The notes under the pieces: generated by a model | The model's input: the letters and a program-made list of their open reading frames with translations, nothing else | Told to the model about the DNA's origin: nothing | Database searches by the model: none | Translations under genes and position numbers: made by a program | Shown: positions 34,185 to 44,250 of the stretch, in pieces | Numbering within the stretch: the first letter of the stretch is position 1 | Layout: every line of letters starts with the position of its first letter | Assembly (NCBI RefSeq): GCF_004362055.1 | Contig: NZ_SNXB01000014.1 | Coordinates: 37,193 to 101,192 of the forward strand | DNA length: 64,000 bases | From: Flavobacterium sp. 245 | GTDB taxonomy: Bacteria > Bacteroidota > Bacteroidia > Flavobacteriales > Flavobacteriaceae | Direction of reading: 5' to 3'

Positions 34185-35338
34185 TATTTACTTTTTTTAG
34201 AAAGCGTATTCATTTCGTCAATTTTCTCATACATCATGTCTTTGTTCAAATCTCCAATTGGCTCCATTTGAGAGGCATTTTGGTATTTTTTTGAAGCATG
34301 TTTAGGATCGCCCATTTTTTCGTACATCAAGCCTAATTCATATTCTCCCAACATGGCTTTCGGATAATTTACATTTCCAATTTCGGCCATTTTTCCTAAC
34401 TCATCGTAAGCATTTTTCTTTAGAATAATGTTTTCAATTACTTTAAAATCGCTCATTCTGACAGGAACTTGATAGCCTAATATTTCTGACATCGTTGCAT
34501 ATTTCTTTTCTAGATAATCGGCATAACCTGTCTCAAGAATGGCAATTTTATCATTGTATTCAGCAGAATTTATTGGTCTGTAAGATTCAAAAATTTGGTA
34601 CAAAGCACTCGGAATCGAATGGAGAACCTCGGTATAATGTGTTGCGTTTTTGAATACGTCGTATTTATAATTTACTAACGGATTATTAGCGATTTTAATA
34701 TTGCTGTTCAATTTTTCAATTGGCTCTTTTATTTTTTTAATATCGCCTTCTCCTGCAGAAAGATAATAGAATATCGGTTTTTGGATTTTTGCAAATTTTT
34801 CAGCTATTCGAACTTCCATTTTTGGTGCAAGTTCAGGACTTAAACAGATGTATGCATTGAAAATCGGATTTTCTTTGTACAAATAAAAATTAGCAAAACT
34901 CGCTGTAATATCATGACCTGCAATAATTCTGAAAGGCGCAGTGTGGTATTTTTTTTCGATGTACGGAATTAATTCGGCACCTATAAATTCAAAAAATTTC
35001 GCTCCTTTTTCAAACGGAAGACCTTCATTTTGATCAATTGTCGAATCGTCTTCACGCTCACCATTTTTGTTTTGATGAATTCCAATAATGATCATTTCCG
35101 GAATATCATCCCAGTAAGAACCATAACTCACTGCTCCAGAAAATGGATCAAACAAATAATCTCCATCCAAAAGATATAAAACAGGATAGGTTCTATCTGA
35201 TTTCTCATCGTAAGAAGGAGGAAGTCCAATTGTTATTCGTCTTTCTTCTCCCAGTTTTTCAGACTGAATATTGTCGAATTTTTTCTGAGAAAAAACAGAA
35301 ATGGAAATGAATGTCAGCAGCAGGTAAACTTTTTTCAT
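34184..35338 (-). CDS. Exported esterase-fold protein lacking the serine nucleophile
   Basis: A 384-residue protein with a signal peptide (MKKVYLLLTFISISVFSQ) from the ATG at 35338; an ATG four codons upstream is possible. Residues ~25-270 show the Fes/esterase-D alpha/beta-hydrolase pattern: ITIGLPPSYDEKSDRTYPVLYLLDG and AYICLSPEL. At the nucleophile elbow, where GHSxGG is expected, the sequence is GHDITA, so Asp143 replaces Ser. The C-terminal ~60 residues contain a TPR-like helix pair. Ser-esterase activity is therefore doubtful. It overlaps radA by one base. Confidence 0.8.
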   Translation of the reverse strand: MKKVYLLLTFISISVFSQKKFDNIQSEKLGEERRITIGLPPSYDEKSDRTYPVLYLLDGDYLFDPFSGAVSYGSYWDDIPEMIIIGIHQNKNGEREDDSTIDQNEGLPFEKGAKFFEFIGAELIPYIEKKYHTAPFRIIAGHDITASFANFYLYKENPIFNAYICLSPELAPKMEVRIAEKFAKIQKPIFYYLSAGEGDIKKIKEPIEKLNSNIKIANNPLVNYKYDVFKNATHYTEVLHSIPSALYQIFESYRPINSAEYNDKIAILETGYADYLEKKYATMSEILGYQVPVRMSDFKVIENIILKKNAYDELGKMAEIGNVNYPKAMLGEYELGLMYEKMGDPKHASKKYQNASQMEPIGDLNKDMMYEKIDEMNTLSKKSK

Positions 35339-35540
35339 GATTTGTGGCATTTCAGTGAGTTAAAAAGTATTGAAAATTGTATGGCAATATAATACTTTAT
35401 TTGCTTTTAGATATTTTGGGATTGAAAAAAAAGCAATGATTTCCTACGCTTAATTCGTTTTTTGATTTAAGGCAAAAGAAAATCTGTTTGTGCAAAATAT
35501 TTTTGACAAATTAAGATTGAAAGTAAGCGTAAAATACGGT

Positions 35541-35891
35541 TTATGTCAGCGAATTATCATTTTCATTTGGGAAAATGATCCATGGTTTGAAGGTTTTAGC
35601 TTCTTCAAATTCCAAGGTTGCATAGGATATAATGATAATGATGTCGTCTTTTTGAACCTTTCTTGCGGCCGGGCCATTAAGAGTGATTTCGCCTGAATTT
35701 TTTATACCTTTTATAGCATAAGTTTCAAAGCGTTCGCCATTATTAATGTTAACAATAGATACTTTTTCGCCTTCAATAATATTTGAGGCCTCTAGAAGAG
35801 TTTCATCAATAGTAATACTGCCAATATAATTTAAATCAGCTCCAGTAACTTTTACTCGATGAATTTTTGATTTTATAACTTGAATTTGCAT
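35541..35891 (-). CDS. panD: Aspartate 1-decarboxylase
   Basis: A 116-residue pyruvoyl enzyme that makes beta-alanine from aspartate for pantothenate synthesis. The autocleavage site Gly24-Ser25 is visible in YIGSITID. The conserved KIHRVKVTGADLNY N-terminus and LNGPAARKVQKDD segment are present. Its size is normal. It follows panC by 14 nt, so the two form a pantothenate operon; PanC uses the beta-alanine made here. Confidence 0.97.
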   Translation of the reverse strand: MQIQVIKSKIHRVKVTGADLNYIGSITIDETLLEASNIIEGEKVSIVNINNGERFETYAIKGIKNSGEITLNGPAARKVQKDDIIIIISYATLEFEEAKTFKPWIIFPNENDNSLT

Positions 35892-35905
35892 GCAGCAAAG
35901 GTAAT

Positions 35906-36754
35906 TTAATTTAATGAAATGGTGTCAATTAACCTTATAGAATTAACAAATACCGCTATAAATGCACGGTACTTTTTGTCTATAATTTTATGATCAATAG
36001 GTAATAATGTAGATTCGTCAGCAATTACAAAATATTCAAGTTCAAATCTTGGATTGTCCTTGAAAGCATCTTCGACAAATTTAATGGTTTCTTCTGGAGA
36101 GCTTTTCTGGAATATTTCTTTGGCCTCGGTAATTACTTTGTATATAATTGAAGCTTCTTTTCTTTCCTCAACAGAAAGGCGTTCATTTCGCGAGCTCATC
36201 GCTAAAAGGTTCTCTTCTCTAAAAATTGGACAGCCAACAATATTTACTGGCAAATTATTTTTTTCGACTAGTTTTTTAACAATTTGAAGCTGTTGAAAAT
36301 CTTTTTCTCCAAAATATGCATTGGTAGGTGTTACGATTTCAAAAAGACGTTTTACAATAGTTCCCACTCCGTTAAAGTGACCTGGTCTGAATTTTCCTTC
36401 CATTTGATTTTCTAATCCGTCAAAATCAAATGTTTGTGAAGTTGTGTTTCCTTCATAAATATCTTCGACAGAAGGAGCATATAAAATTATTTTGTCACTT
36501 AATCCTCTCATTTTTTTCACATCTTCTTCAAGAGTGCGAGGATATTTCTCTAAATCTTCGGGATTATTGAACTGAGTCGGATTTACGAAAATACTTACAA
36601 CAGTGTCGTTGTTTTCTTTAAGTGATCGCTGCATTAAAGCTAGATGCCCTTGGTGTAAAGCCCCCATGGTTGGTACAAATCCGATTGTAGAATTTGCTGT
36701 TTTGATAGTTTTTAAATAGGCTATCAGAGCTACTTTACCGTAAAAAATATGCAT
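35906..36754 (-). CDS. panC: Pantothenate synthetase
   Basis: A 282-residue ATP-dependent ligase that joins pantoate and beta-alanine. The nucleotidyltransferase signature is FVPTMGALHQGHLAL, and SIFVNPTQFN and GEKDFQQLQIV are the conserved pantoate/ATP-site segments. The start is placed at the ATG at 36754 (MHIFYGK), which gives the usual family N-terminus; an upstream ATG adds ten AT-rich codons. It is divergent from the GT5-like gene. Confidence 0.96.
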   Translation of the reverse strand: MHIFYGKVALIAYLKTIKTANSTIGFVPTMGALHQGHLALMQRSLKENNDTVVSIFVNPTQFNNPEDLEKYPRTLEEDVKKMRGLSDKIILYAPSVEDIYEGNTTSQTFDFDGLENQMEGKFRPGHFNGVGTIVKRLFEIVTPTNAYFGEKDFQQLQIVKKLVEKNNLPVNIVGCPIFREENLLAMSSRNERLSVEERKEASIIYKVITEAKEIFQKSSPEETIKFVEDAFKDNPRFELEYFVIADESTLLPIDHKIIDKKYRAFIAVFVNSIRLIDTISLN

Positions 36755-36816
36755 GGCGGTATTATTAAAATTTAGTGCAAACATAATATATTAGTTATAA
36801 ACTGCATAAAATTTTG

Positions 36817-36824
36817 TAATTTTG
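36817..36824 (+). promoter_or_regulatory. Candidate -7 element for the GT5-like/DUF4270/glmS genes
   Basis: TAATTTTG matches TAnnTTTG and ends 39 nt before the ATG at 36863. It lies in the divergent spacer with panC. Confidence 0.5.
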
Positions 36825-36862
36825 CAACGTTTTTATTACCAAAAATTAAGTAAAATACTATT

Positions 36863-37669
36863 ATGAAAGATAAGAGGATATTATATGTATCATCTGAAGT
36901 CGTGCCTTATTTGGCTGAAAATGAGGTTTCTTTAATGTCGTATGACGTTCCAAAAATGATTAACGATCAAGGAGGTCAGATAAGAATTTTCATGCCAAGA
37001 TATGGAAATATCAACGAAAGAAGACATCAATTACACGAAGTGATCAGGCTTTCTGGAATGAATTTGGTAGTGAATGATTTAGATATGCCATTGATTATTA
37101 AAGTTGCTTCAATTCCTAAAGAGAGAATTCAGGTTTATTTTATTGATAATGATGAGTATTTTAAACGTAAAGCAACTTTTGCAGACGAAGAAGGCGCATT
37201 GTATCCTGATAATGATGAGCGCGCCATATTTTTTGCTAAAGGAGTTGTTGAAACAGTTAAAAAATTGAACTGGGTTCCAGATATTATTCACGTTCACGGT
37301 TGGCTTGCAGCGATGCTTCCTATATATATGAAGCATTATTATAAAAATGAAGCTTTGTTTTCTGAAACTAAAATTGTTACATCGGTTTACGGACAGTCTT
37401 TCGATGAAAATTTAGATATGGAAATGATCAACAAAGTTAAATTTGACGGTGTGCCTCATGAATCTGTTTCTGACTTGGAAGTTCCTAATTACGAGAATAT
37501 ATTAAAAGCAAGTATATTACATTCAGATGCTGTAATTATTGCGTCTGAAAATGTTTCCCCAAGTTTAACAAAATTTATAGAATCTTCAGGAAAACCTTTT
37601 TTACCTTTCGGCCCGAAAGATGCATTCGCTGAAGCGTATACAAATTTCTACAGAAAAATGGGTCTTTAA
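36863..37669 (+). CDS. Solo GT5 (glycogen/starch synthase) N-terminal domain protein
   Basis: A 268-residue protein matching only the N-terminal half of GlgA-type synthases (about 480 residues): YVSSEVVPYLAENEVS at the start, IFMPRYGNI, and DIIHVHGWLAAMLPIYMKH. The ADP-glucose loop (KxGGLADV in GlgA) is replaced by NEVSLMSYDVP, and there is no C-terminal Rossmann domain. Glycogen synthesis is therefore unlikely. Start and stop are clean and neighbours are close, so this looks like an established stand-alone gene rather than a fresh truncation. It is 18 nt upstream of the DUF4270 gene. Confidence 0.85.
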   Translation: MKDKRILYVSSEVVPYLAENEVSLMSYDVPKMINDQGGQIRIFMPRYGNINERRHQLHEVIRLSGMNLVVNDLDMPLIIKVASIPKERIQVYFIDNDEYFKRKATFADEEGALYPDNDERAIFFAKGVVETVKKLNWVPDIIHVHGWLAAMLPIYMKHYYKNEALFSETKIVTSVYGQSFDENLDMEMINKVKFDGVPHESVSDLEVPNYENILKASILHSDAVIIASENVSPSLTKFIESSGKPFLPFGPKDAFAEAYTNFYRKMGL

Positions 37670-37687
37670 TTAATTTTAAATTTAAAC

Positions 37688-39295
37688 ATGTACAATACTT
37701 CTTTTATTAAGAAAATTCTAACAGCGGCAACAGTTGTTTTTTTATATTCCTGTGATAGAGATTTTAATGCGATAGGTGATGAGTTAATCGGAGATAATCA
37801 CTTTGATTTGACACCGGAGAAATATGATGTTTTAGCCTACAATCAAGAAGTAACACCGGTTCAGTCAAACGGATTGGCGACAAATGCTTTGGGTATTTAT
37901 GATAATCCGGTTTTGGGTACCACAACAGGAAATTATGTTACTCAAGTGGCTTTGGCAGAGTATGCTCCAACAATTGGTGAAGGTGCTGTTATTGATAGTG
38001 TGTATTTAAGTGTTCCTTATTTTAGTCATGTTAAGTCTACTGACGCTAGCGGTAAGCGTACATATGAATTAGATTCTATTTTTGGAGCTGCAGAAGGAAA
38101 ACTTGATTTAAGTGTATATGAGTCTAAAGTCGTAATGCGCAACAGTTTTTTTGAAAATGGTACGCAATTGCCTCAACTCTATTATACAAGTGAAAATGAT
38201 GCAGATTTTGATGGAAATATTGGTGCAAAACTTAATACTTCAACTAAAAAAGCCCAAAACACAGAATTCTTTTTCGATAGTGCTGAAATAACAGACAAGA
38301 CTGTAGATGCTAACGGAAAAGCAACTTTATCGAAAGTGGCTCCGGAAATGCGCTTAATGTTGGATACTAAATTTTTTAAAGAAAAAATTCTTGAGGCTCC
38401 TGCGGAAAAATTAGCAACACCAACTTTATTCCAAGATTGGTTTAGAGGATTATATTTCAAAGTAGCAAGATCAGGAGCATATCCAGTAAATTTAGCTTTG
38501 ATTGATTTTGCAAAAGCAGGTAAAATTACCATTAAGTATAAGGCTAAAACTGCAATTACTACCGATCCTGATGGAACATTGGAGGAGAAGAGCATTGTGA
38601 TTAACTTGACTGGTGCAACCGCAAGTCTTCAGCAAGATGCCAAGAGCGCAAATTATGCTAATGCAATAAGTGAGTCAAATATAAATAGGACAGAGGGTGA
38701 TGAGAGTCTTTATATTAAAGGTGGTCAAGGATCGGTTGCGGTAATAGAATTGAGTGGTTTCGCAGCTAAGCTGGCTGAAATTAAAACTAAAAATTGGCTT
38801 GTTAATGAAGCGAATTTAGTTTTCTATATTGATTCAGATAAAATGGCGGCGAAAGGCGCTGGCAATTTACAGGCAGATGAACCAAAAAGAGTTTATTTGT
38901 ATGATTTGACTAATAATGTACCTTTAATTGACTATTCTGACGGTACTTCTGGTTCTTTGGCTAATGATCCTAAAGCTACAAAATATGTTTTCGGAGGTAT
39001 TATTAATATTGATGAAACTACAAAACGAGGCAAATCGTATAAAATTAGAATTACAAATCATATTCGAAATCTTATAAAAGATGCAACGGCTGTAAACGTA
39101 AAATTAGGTTTAGTTGTTACAGAAGATATTGGTGTGATTACATCAAATAAATTAAAATTAAAAAACAGCGTTATTTCAGAAGCGCCAAGAGGTTCGGTTA
39201 TGGGGCCATTAGGTACCGTGCTGTATGGAGGGAAATCTTCTGTTGCAGAGGATAAAAGACTGAGACTTGAAATTTACTACACGAAACCAAATTAA
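37688..39295 (+). CDS. DUF4270 lipoprotein
   Basis: A 535-residue lipoprotein with a lipobox in ATVVFLYSC. NAIGDELIGDNHFDL and the repeated beta-strand pattern through the chain are typical of DUF4270, a Bacteroidota-specific surface family. PVLGTTTGNYVTQVALAEYAP marks the central jellyroll-like region, and the C-terminus LRLEIYYTKPN is also conserved-looking. Function is unknown. It lies between the GT5-like gene and glmS, all closely spaced on one strand. Confidence 0.88.
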   Translation: MYNTSFIKKILTAATVVFLYSCDRDFNAIGDELIGDNHFDLTPEKYDVLAYNQEVTPVQSNGLATNALGIYDNPVLGTTTGNYVTQVALAEYAPTIGEGAVIDSVYLSVPYFSHVKSTDASGKRTYELDSIFGAAEGKLDLSVYESKVVMRNSFFENGTQLPQLYYTSENDADFDGNIGAKLNTSTKKAQNTEFFFDSAEITDKTVDANGKATLSKVAPEMRLMLDTKFFKEKILEAPAEKLATPTLFQDWFRGLYFKVARSGAYPVNLALIDFAKAGKITIKYKAKTAITTDPDGTLEEKSIVINLTGATASLQQDAKSANYANAISESNINRTEGDESLYIKGGQGSVAVIELSGFAAKLAEIKTKNWLVNEANLVFYIDSDKMAAKGAGNLQADEPKRVYLYDLTNNVPLIDYSDGTSGSLANDPKATKYVFGGIINIDETTKRGKSYKIRITNHIRNLIKDATAVNVKLGLVVTEDIGVITSNKLKLKNSVISEAPRGSVMGPLGTVLYGGKSSVAEDKRLRLEIYYTKPN

Positions 39296-39304
39296 TAAAT
39301 ATAT

Positions 39305-41155
39305 ATGTGTGGAATTGTTGGATATATTGGCCATAGAGAGGCATATCCTATTGTTATCAAGGGATTAAAACGACTCGAATACAGAGGTTATGACAGTGCC
39401 GGTGTGATGTTGTTTGACAACGAAACTGGAGTAAAACTTTGTAAGACAAAAGGTAAAGTTTCGGATCTTGAAGCTAAGGCTAAAGATAATTTTACAACAA
39501 ACGGAACTATTGGTATTGGGCATACGCGTTGGGCAACCCACGGAGTGCCAAATGATGTGAATTCGCATCCGCACCTTTCTAATTCTGGTGAACTAGTTAT
39601 TATTCATAACGGAATTATTGAAAATTATGCACCGCTGAAAGAAGAGTTAATTAAGAGAGGTTATACTTTTAAATCAGATACAGATACCGAAGTTTTAGTA
39701 AACTTAATTGAGGAAGTTCAAAAAAACGAAAATATCAAATTAGGAAAAGCAGTGCAAATTGCTTTGAATCAAGTTGTAGGCGCTTATGCAATTGCAGTTT
39801 TTGATAAAAAAAATCCTGATGAAATCGTTGCGGCAAGATTAGGAAGCCCGTTAGCAATTGGTGTTGGCGAGGGTGAATATTTTATTGCTTCTGACGCTTC
39901 TCCTTTTATTGAATATACTTCAAATGCAATTTATCTTGAAGATGGCGAAATGGCAAATATTAGATTGCATAAGCCTCTTAAAGTTAGAAAAATAAAAGAC
40001 GACTCATTAGTTGATCCTTATATTCAAGAACTTCAGATGAATTTGGAGCAGATTGAAAAAGGGGGCTATGATCATTTCATGCTAAAAGAAATCTACGAAC
40101 AGCCAAGTGTAATTAAAGATACATACAGAGGAAGACTTCATGCAAATGAAGGAATTGTTCAAATGGCTGGTGTTGAAGATAATTTGGAGAAATTCTTAAA
40201 TGCAAAACGTATTCTAATTGTAGCTTGTGGAACTTCATGGCACGCAGGTTTAGTAGCGGAGTATATTTTTGAAGAATTTACTCGTATACCTGTTGAAGTA
40301 GAATACGCTTCTGAGTTTAGATATAGAAATCCTATCATAAATAAAGATGATGTTGTAATTGCAATTTCTCAATCTGGAGAAACGGCTGATACAATGGCGG
40401 CTATTAAATTAGCAAAAGAAAATGGTGCTTTTGTTTTTGGAGTTTGTAATGTTGTAGGTTCTTCTATCTCAAGAGAAAGTCATGCTGGTGCTTATACACA
40501 CGCGGGGCCAGAAATTGGAGTAGCTTCTACTAAAGCTTTTACTACGCAGATCACAGTTTTAACAATGATTGCGTTAAGATTAGGAAAAGCAAAAGGAACT
40601 TTGACTAATAGTGATTTCCATACTTACTTGCAAGAATTAGAAATAATTCCTGAAAAAGTGGCTGAAGCATTAGAAACAAATGATAGAGCAAAAGAAATTG
40701 CTGCGGCTTTTAAAGATGCGCCAAACTGTCTTTATTTAGGTCGTGGGTATAATTTCCCAGTTGCGCTTGAAGGAGCTTTAAAGCTAAAAGAAATTTCATA
40801 TATCCATGCTGAAGGATATCCTGCAGCAGAAATGAAACACGGTCCTATCGCTTTGATTGATGAGCATATGCCGGTTATTGTAATTGCACCTAAACAAGGA
40901 CATTACGATAAAATTGTAAGTAACATTCAGGAGATTAAATCTCGAAGCGGTAAAATTATTGCTGTTGTTACTAAAGGTGATACTCAAGTTCGTGAATTAG
41001 CAGATTACGTAATCGAAATTCCGGAAACATCTGATGCATTATCTCCGTTAATTACAACTATTCCATTGCAATTACTTTCTTATTATATTGCAGTTATGAG
41101 AGGTTGTAATGTTGATCAGCCACGTAATTTGGCAAAATCTGTGACGGTAGAGTAA
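39305..41155 (+). CDS. glmS: Glutamine--fructose-6-phosphate aminotransferase (isomerizing)
   Basis: A 616-residue enzyme that makes glucosamine-6-phosphate, the first step toward UDP-GlcNAc for peptidoglycan and lipid A. It begins MCGIVGYIG, so Cys1 after Met removal is the glutaminase nucleophile (N-terminal class II amidotransferase, about 1-220). Two SIS domains follow, with ACGTSWHAGLVAEY and SQSGETADTM, then the C-terminal DQPRNLAKSVTVE. Length is standard. It is nine nt from the DUF4270 gene and ends in a terminator. Confidence 0.97.
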   Translation: MCGIVGYIGHREAYPIVIKGLKRLEYRGYDSAGVMLFDNETGVKLCKTKGKVSDLEAKAKDNFTTNGTIGIGHTRWATHGVPNDVNSHPHLSNSGELVIIHNGIIENYAPLKEELIKRGYTFKSDTDTEVLVNLIEEVQKNENIKLGKAVQIALNQVVGAYAIAVFDKKNPDEIVAARLGSPLAIGVGEGEYFIASDASPFIEYTSNAIYLEDGEMANIRLHKPLKVRKIKDDSLVDPYIQELQMNLEQIEKGGYDHFMLKEIYEQPSVIKDTYRGRLHANEGIVQMAGVEDNLEKFLNAKRILIVACGTSWHAGLVAEYIFEEFTRIPVEVEYASEFRYRNPIINKDDVVIAISQSGETADTMAAIKLAKENGAFVFGVCNVVGSSISRESHAGAYTHAGPEIGVASTKAFTTQITVLTMIALRLGKAKGTLTNSDFHTYLQELEIIPEKVAEALETNDRAKEIAAAFKDAPNCLYLGRGYNFPVALEGALKLKEISYIHAEGYPAAEMKHGPIALIDEHMPVIVIAPKQGHYDKIVSNIQEIKSRSGKIIAVVTKGDTQVRELADYVIEIPETSDALSPLITTIPLQLLSYYIAVMRGCNVDQPRNLAKSVTVE

Positions 41156-41178
41156 TAGACATAGAATATATAAATGTT

Positions 41179-41210
41179 AAAAAAGCGAGATTTAGGTCTC
41201 GCTTTTTTTT
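41179..41210 (+). terminator. Rho-independent terminator of glmS
   Basis: AAAAAAGCGAGA pairs with TCTCGCTTTTTT around TTTAGG, with a long T run. Confidence 0.92.
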
Positions 41211-41460
41211 ATTATCAGATTTTTTTTCTAACCCCGCTATTTTTATTAAATCCTCAACTTTTTAATCAAATTTTATATGTATGCATACTATTTAAGATTT
41301 GAAAAGCCCCGTTGTTGCTGTTAATTGAATAAAATACAATGTGAAAAAGTTAAAATAGTAACAATATTTATGCGTTATATTAATTTTTTTTAACGTTTTT
41401 TTATTAATATCAAAAATATTTGTATTTTGGCTAGATAAACTAACCAAAAACCTAACCCAA
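41211..41460. other. Gene-free spacer, glmS to TonB receptor
   Basis: About 250 bp, very AT-rich, with no open frame or repeat. It must hold the receptor's promoter; the best candidate (TATTTTG near 41430) is one base short of the -7 consensus. Confidence 0.4.
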
Positions 41461-44250
41461 ATGAGAATCTATTTGCTGATTATGTTGTTTTTCTGCGGCG
41501 TTTCCTTTGCGCAGAATTCAATTTCTGGTTCTGTTACCGATAGTAACAAACAATCTATCCCTGGTGCCAATGTTAATATAGTAGGAAGTTCAGGTGGAAC
41601 TTCAACTGATTTTGATGGTACTTTTAAGTTGAATACTGCTTCTAAGCCACCTTTTACAATTAAGGTTTCGGCAGTAGGTTTTGAAACTAAAACAATTAGT
41701 GTTACATCTTTGAATCAAAAAATTGATGTAGTACTGAAAGATGAAGAAACTAAATTGGATGAAATTGTAGTTTCGGCTTCCAGAACTCCTGAAAGAATAA
41801 TTGAATCTCCCGTAACTGTTGAAAGAATGGGGCTTCAAGAAATTAAAAACACAACAGCACCAACATTTTATGATGGTTTAGAAAATTTAAAAGAGGTGCA
41901 TTTTAATACCAGCAGTATATCTTTTAAATCAATAAATACACGTGGATTTGCGTCTGTAGCAAATACTCGTTTTATGCAATTGGTTGATGGAATGGATAAT
42001 TCTTCGCCAGCATTAAATTTTGTTTTGGGTAATTTAATTGGTATTTCAGATATTGATGTGTCAAGTGTTGAGCTTTTGCCTGGAGCTTCTTCAGCTCTTT
42101 ATGGTGCAAATGCTTTTAATGGTATTATGTTTATGAATAGTAAAAGCCCTTTTACTAATGAAGGAATTAGTGTTTACTATAAATATGGGCAGACTTCTCA
42201 AGATGCTGCAGGAACAAACGATTATAATGATTTTGGAATTAGAGCGGCTAAAGCGTTTACAGAAACTTTCGCTTTAAAAGCTAATTTCACTTACATGGAA
42301 GCTTCAGAATGGATTGCTGCTGATACTAGAAGTATGACTGGCGGTTCTGTGGGGCATGCAATGAATCAGAATTATGATGGATTAAATATTTATGGTGACG
42401 AGGTTACTACTTTTATTCCGAACGTAGGACAGGTGAGCAGAACTGGATATCGCGAGCAAGACTTGACTGACAATAAAGTTAAGAGTATGAAAGCTGATTT
42501 CAGTGCACACTTTAAACCTTGGAAAGATGATACTGAGTTTATCTTGCAATATAAAATTGGTACAGGAAGTACTATTTATCAAGGAGCAAATAGATATGCT
42601 TTGAAAGATTTCTTAATGCAACAAGGTAAATTTGAGGTGAAAGGGAAAAACTTCTTTGGAAGAGTTTATTTTACAAGTGAAGATGCTGGAGATTCTTATG
42701 ACATGAGATTTGCGGCGTGGAACGTAAACAGAGCTGCAAAATCAGATCAGGAATGGTTTACTAATTATGCAACAGCTTATCAATATTCAGGCGCTGTGAT
42801 GGGAACAAATGCAAATGAATCTGCTGCAATTGCAAGAAATTTTGCAGATTATAATGTTCTTCCTCCTGCTTTGTCTTTTCTTCCAAAACCAACAGGTTCT
42901 GCTAGATTTGAACCAGGTTCAGCACAATTTAACAATGCTCTTGCTAAAGTAATTTCGAATCCTGATTTGACTCAGGGTGCTAAATTTATCGATCACTCAA
43001 AATTATATCATTCAGATGTGAATTATAATTTTAAAGATTTGGTTAAATGGGCAGAAATTCAAGTGGGTGGTTCTTGGAGAAAATACATCATGGATTCTGA
43101 AGGTACTATCTTTACTGATTATGATGGCCCAATTGAATATAAAGAATATGGAGCGTATGCTCAATTGCAAAAAAAATGGCTTGATGACAGATTTAAATTT
43201 ACTGGATCTTTACGTTATGACAAAAGTCAAAATTTTGATGGAAATATTTCGCCAAGAGTTTCGTTTACATATGCTGCAGGTGAATCAAAAAGACATAACT
43301 TCAGATTGTCTTATCAAACAGGTTTCCGTAATCCAACAACACAAGATCAATATATTGGTTTAGATCTAGGGCCATTTGCCTTAATTGGTTCTGCACCAGA
43401 AAACTTAGACAGATTTCAAGAAACAATGCCAGTTAGTTTAGCGGGTCAGGCTGCAGGTGCTCCGGCGACTGTAAATTTATCTGGTCAAAACGCTTATCAT
43501 AATGCGTATACTGTAGCTTCTGTTCAGGCATTCGCGGCTTCTGCAAATCCTGGAGATCTTCAGGTGGCCAATATTGGTTTGGTAAAACCAGAGCAAGTTC
43601 AGGCTTTTGAAGCAGGATATCGTTCTGTGGTTCAAAATGACTTGTCAATTGACTTGAATGCATATTACAACATCTACAATGATTTCATGAATACGGCTAG
43701 AGTTATTTCTCCTTACTACGGTACAGTAGGAACAAATCCATCAGATCCAAATGTTCAAATGACTTATGCTGCACTTGCTTTTGGCGACAGAAGAGTTTAT
43801 CAAGTTTATACAAATACAACTGCTCAAATTTCTTCTTTTGGTGTTGGTGTTGGTTTGTCTAAAAAAGTATATAAAGATTTTGAATTAGGTGTGAACTACA
43901 ACTACGCGCAGTTTGACTTTGATCAGTCAGAAGATCCAAGTTTTGTGGCTGGATTTAATACGCCAAAACATAGAATCAAAGCTTCTCTTGGAAATGCAAA
44001 AGTGGCTAAAAATTTAGGATTTAATGTGAATGTAAGATGGAACACTGAGTATTTATGGCAGTCTTCTTTCGGAGATGGAATGATTCCAGAGAACACTGTT
44101 CTTGATGCGCAGGTTAATTACGGTCTTCCAAAGCTTAAATCAGTTATTAAAGTGGGGGCAACTAACCTTTTCGGAAAAGATTATCTTCAGGTAATTGGTG
44201 CTGGAGCAATTGGTCAGATGTGGTTTGCTTCTTGGACAATTAATCCATAA
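41461..44250 (+). CDS. TonB-dependent outer-membrane receptor
   Basis: A 929-residue outer-membrane receptor with a signal peptide (MRIYLLIMLFFCGVSFAQ). Residues ~20-95 form a carboxypeptidase-D-like regulatory domain (SISGSVTDSNKQSIPGANV), followed by EIVVSASRTPERI, which begins the plug (about 110-230; LLPGASSALYGANAFNG). The barrel occupies the rest (IKVGATNLFGKDYLQVIG near the end). Substrate is unknown. The next gene encodes an SGNH-type lipoprotein, so lipid or ester-containing ligands are a reasonable guess. It is not SusC-like in its N-terminal motif. Confidence 0.92.
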   Translation: MRIYLLIMLFFCGVSFAQNSISGSVTDSNKQSIPGANVNIVGSSGGTSTDFDGTFKLNTASKPPFTIKVSAVGFETKTISVTSLNQKIDVVLKDEETKLDEIVVSASRTPERIIESPVTVERMGLQEIKNTTAPTFYDGLENLKEVHFNTSSISFKSINTRGFASVANTRFMQLVDGMDNSSPALNFVLGNLIGISDIDVSSVELLPGASSALYGANAFNGIMFMNSKSPFTNEGISVYYKYGQTSQDAAGTNDYNDFGIRAAKAFTETFALKANFTYMEASEWIAADTRSMTGGSVGHAMNQNYDGLNIYGDEVTTFIPNVGQVSRTGYREQDLTDNKVKSMKADFSAHFKPWKDDTEFILQYKIGTGSTIYQGANRYALKDFLMQQGKFEVKGKNFFGRVYFTSEDAGDSYDMRFAAWNVNRAAKSDQEWFTNYATAYQYSGAVMGTNANESAAIARNFADYNVLPPALSFLPKPTGSARFEPGSAQFNNALAKVISNPDLTQGAKFIDHSKLYHSDVNYNFKDLVKWAEIQVGGSWRKYIMDSEGTIFTDYDGPIEYKEYGAYAQLQKKWLDDRFKFTGSLRYDKSQNFDGNISPRVSFTYAAGESKRHNFRLSYQTGFRNPTTQDQYIGLDLGPFALIGSAPENLDRFQETMPVSLAGQAAGAPATVNLSGQNAYHNAYTVASVQAFAASANPGDLQVANIGLVKPEQVQAFEAGYRSVVQNDLSIDLNAYYNIYNDFMNTARVISPYYGTVGTNPSDPNVQMTYAALAFGDRRVYQVYTNTTAQISSFGVGVGLSKKVYKDFELGVNYNYAQFDFDQSEDPSFVAGFNTPKHRIKASLGNAKVAKNLGFNVNVRWNTEYLWQSSFGDGMIPENTVLDAQVNYGLPKLKSVIKVGATNLFGKDYLQVIGAGAIGQMWFASWTINP

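Noticed and set aside
36863..37669. Calling the GT5-like gene a broken glgA pseudogene
   Set aside because: The frame is intact, closely spaced with neighbours, and no remnant of the missing C-terminal half follows it.
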